This document shows positions 63,947 to 64,000 of a DNA stretch of 64,000 nucleotides, piece by piece. The position numbers and the translations under genes are program-made. The notes beneath the pieces were generated by a model. That model searched no databases, was not told the DNA's origin, and was given only the letters and a program-made list of their open reading frames with translations. Origin of the DNA: Nocardioides ungokensis (GTDB lineage: Bacteria; Actinomycetota; Actinomycetes; Propionibacteriales; Nocardioidaceae); contig NZ_CP059164.1 of the NCBI RefSeq assembly GCF_013466985.1, positions 4,225,001 to 4,289,000 of the forward strand. Direction: 5' to 3'. Numbering within the stretch: position 1 is the first letter of the stretch; every line of letters begins with the position of its first letter.

Positions 63947-64000
63947 ATGTCGTCCGTCACCGCATCGCTGCTGAGGCAGACCCGCCGGGGGTTCACGGCG
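63947..64000 (+). CDS. Start of an unidentified gene, cut by the window end
   Basis: ATG 63947 with AGGAG 5 nt upstream opens MSSVTASLLRQTRRGFTA. Eighteen codons are too few to name a family. The GC-rich third positions continue and a -10-like hexamer lies upstream, so a real gene is likely. Confidence 0.6.
   Translation, partial: MSSVTASLLRQTRRGFTA

Overview
The window is about 70 percent GC, with strongly G/C-biased third codon positions, GTG starts and GTGA/ATGA stop-start overlaps. It carries HspR-type heat-shock control, a class I lysyl-tRNA synthetase, DUF3151, DUF3817, Septum_form-like and SigE-family sigma genes. Together these point to a high-GC actinobacterium, most likely Nocardioides or a close relative in the Propionibacteriales. 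This assignment is inferred from gene content and style, not from a database search. It reads as ordinary chromosome: I see no tRNA, rRNA, IS element, prophage or CRISPR array.

Layout. 1-4.4 kb: phosphoketolase (cut by the window start), L-2-hydroxyglutarate oxidase and a lipoprotein esterase. 4.4-26.3 kb: purine genes purL, purS-purQ, purC, purB, purD and purA, all on the minus strand, interleaved with a TetR/exporter pair, a secreted glycoside-hydrolase-like protein, a general stress protein, an acyl-CoA ligase, an MMPL transporter with a MarR regulator, an HIT-like protein, acylphosphatase, a second exporter and a catalase-like heme protein. 26.4-34.6 kb: diacylglycerol-kinase-like protein, a HTH regulator, class I lysS, DUF3151, a third exporter, class II fructose-bisphosphate aldolase, and a DUF2867 and LOG-type pair. 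34.7-38.6 kb: three paralogous secreted proteins with eight cysteines each, around a SigE-family sigma factor. 38.6-42.9 kb: SpoU methyltransferase, DedA protein, pyrE, aminotransferase and a proline-rich membrane protein. 43-56 kb: clpB, cobQ, an Abi-alpha-like protein, DUF445, a Cys-cluster/pentapeptide protein, a lysozyme-like secreted enzyme, and the dnaK-grpE-dnaJ-hspR operon. 56-64 kb: aldo/keto reductase, MarR/EamA pair, SpoIIE-type phosphatase, MFS, P450, a DMT transporter and the start of one more gene.

How the parts work together. dnaK and clpB, 10 kb apart, each have a HAIR-like inverted repeat, and hspR is the last gene of the dnaK operon, so this is a self-contained HspR regulon. 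About 15 genes have a TANNNT -10 hexamer 6-8 nt before the start codon, so leaderless transcription looks common here. Three compact divergent pairs (trmH/dedA, pyrE/aminotransferase, marR/eamA) use two such promoters back to back.

The most unusual structure is at 36.9-38.0 kb. A block of about 186 bp holding the end of the sigma gene, the promoter/RBS region and a whole signal-peptide coding segment is present twice at roughly 95 percent identity, while the mature proteins that follow have diverged.

Caution: at least 40 apparent single-base frameshifts interrupt otherwise normal, often essential genes. Nearly all lie in the first 42 kb and they look like consensus errors. For those genes the coordinates span the whole interrupted gene.
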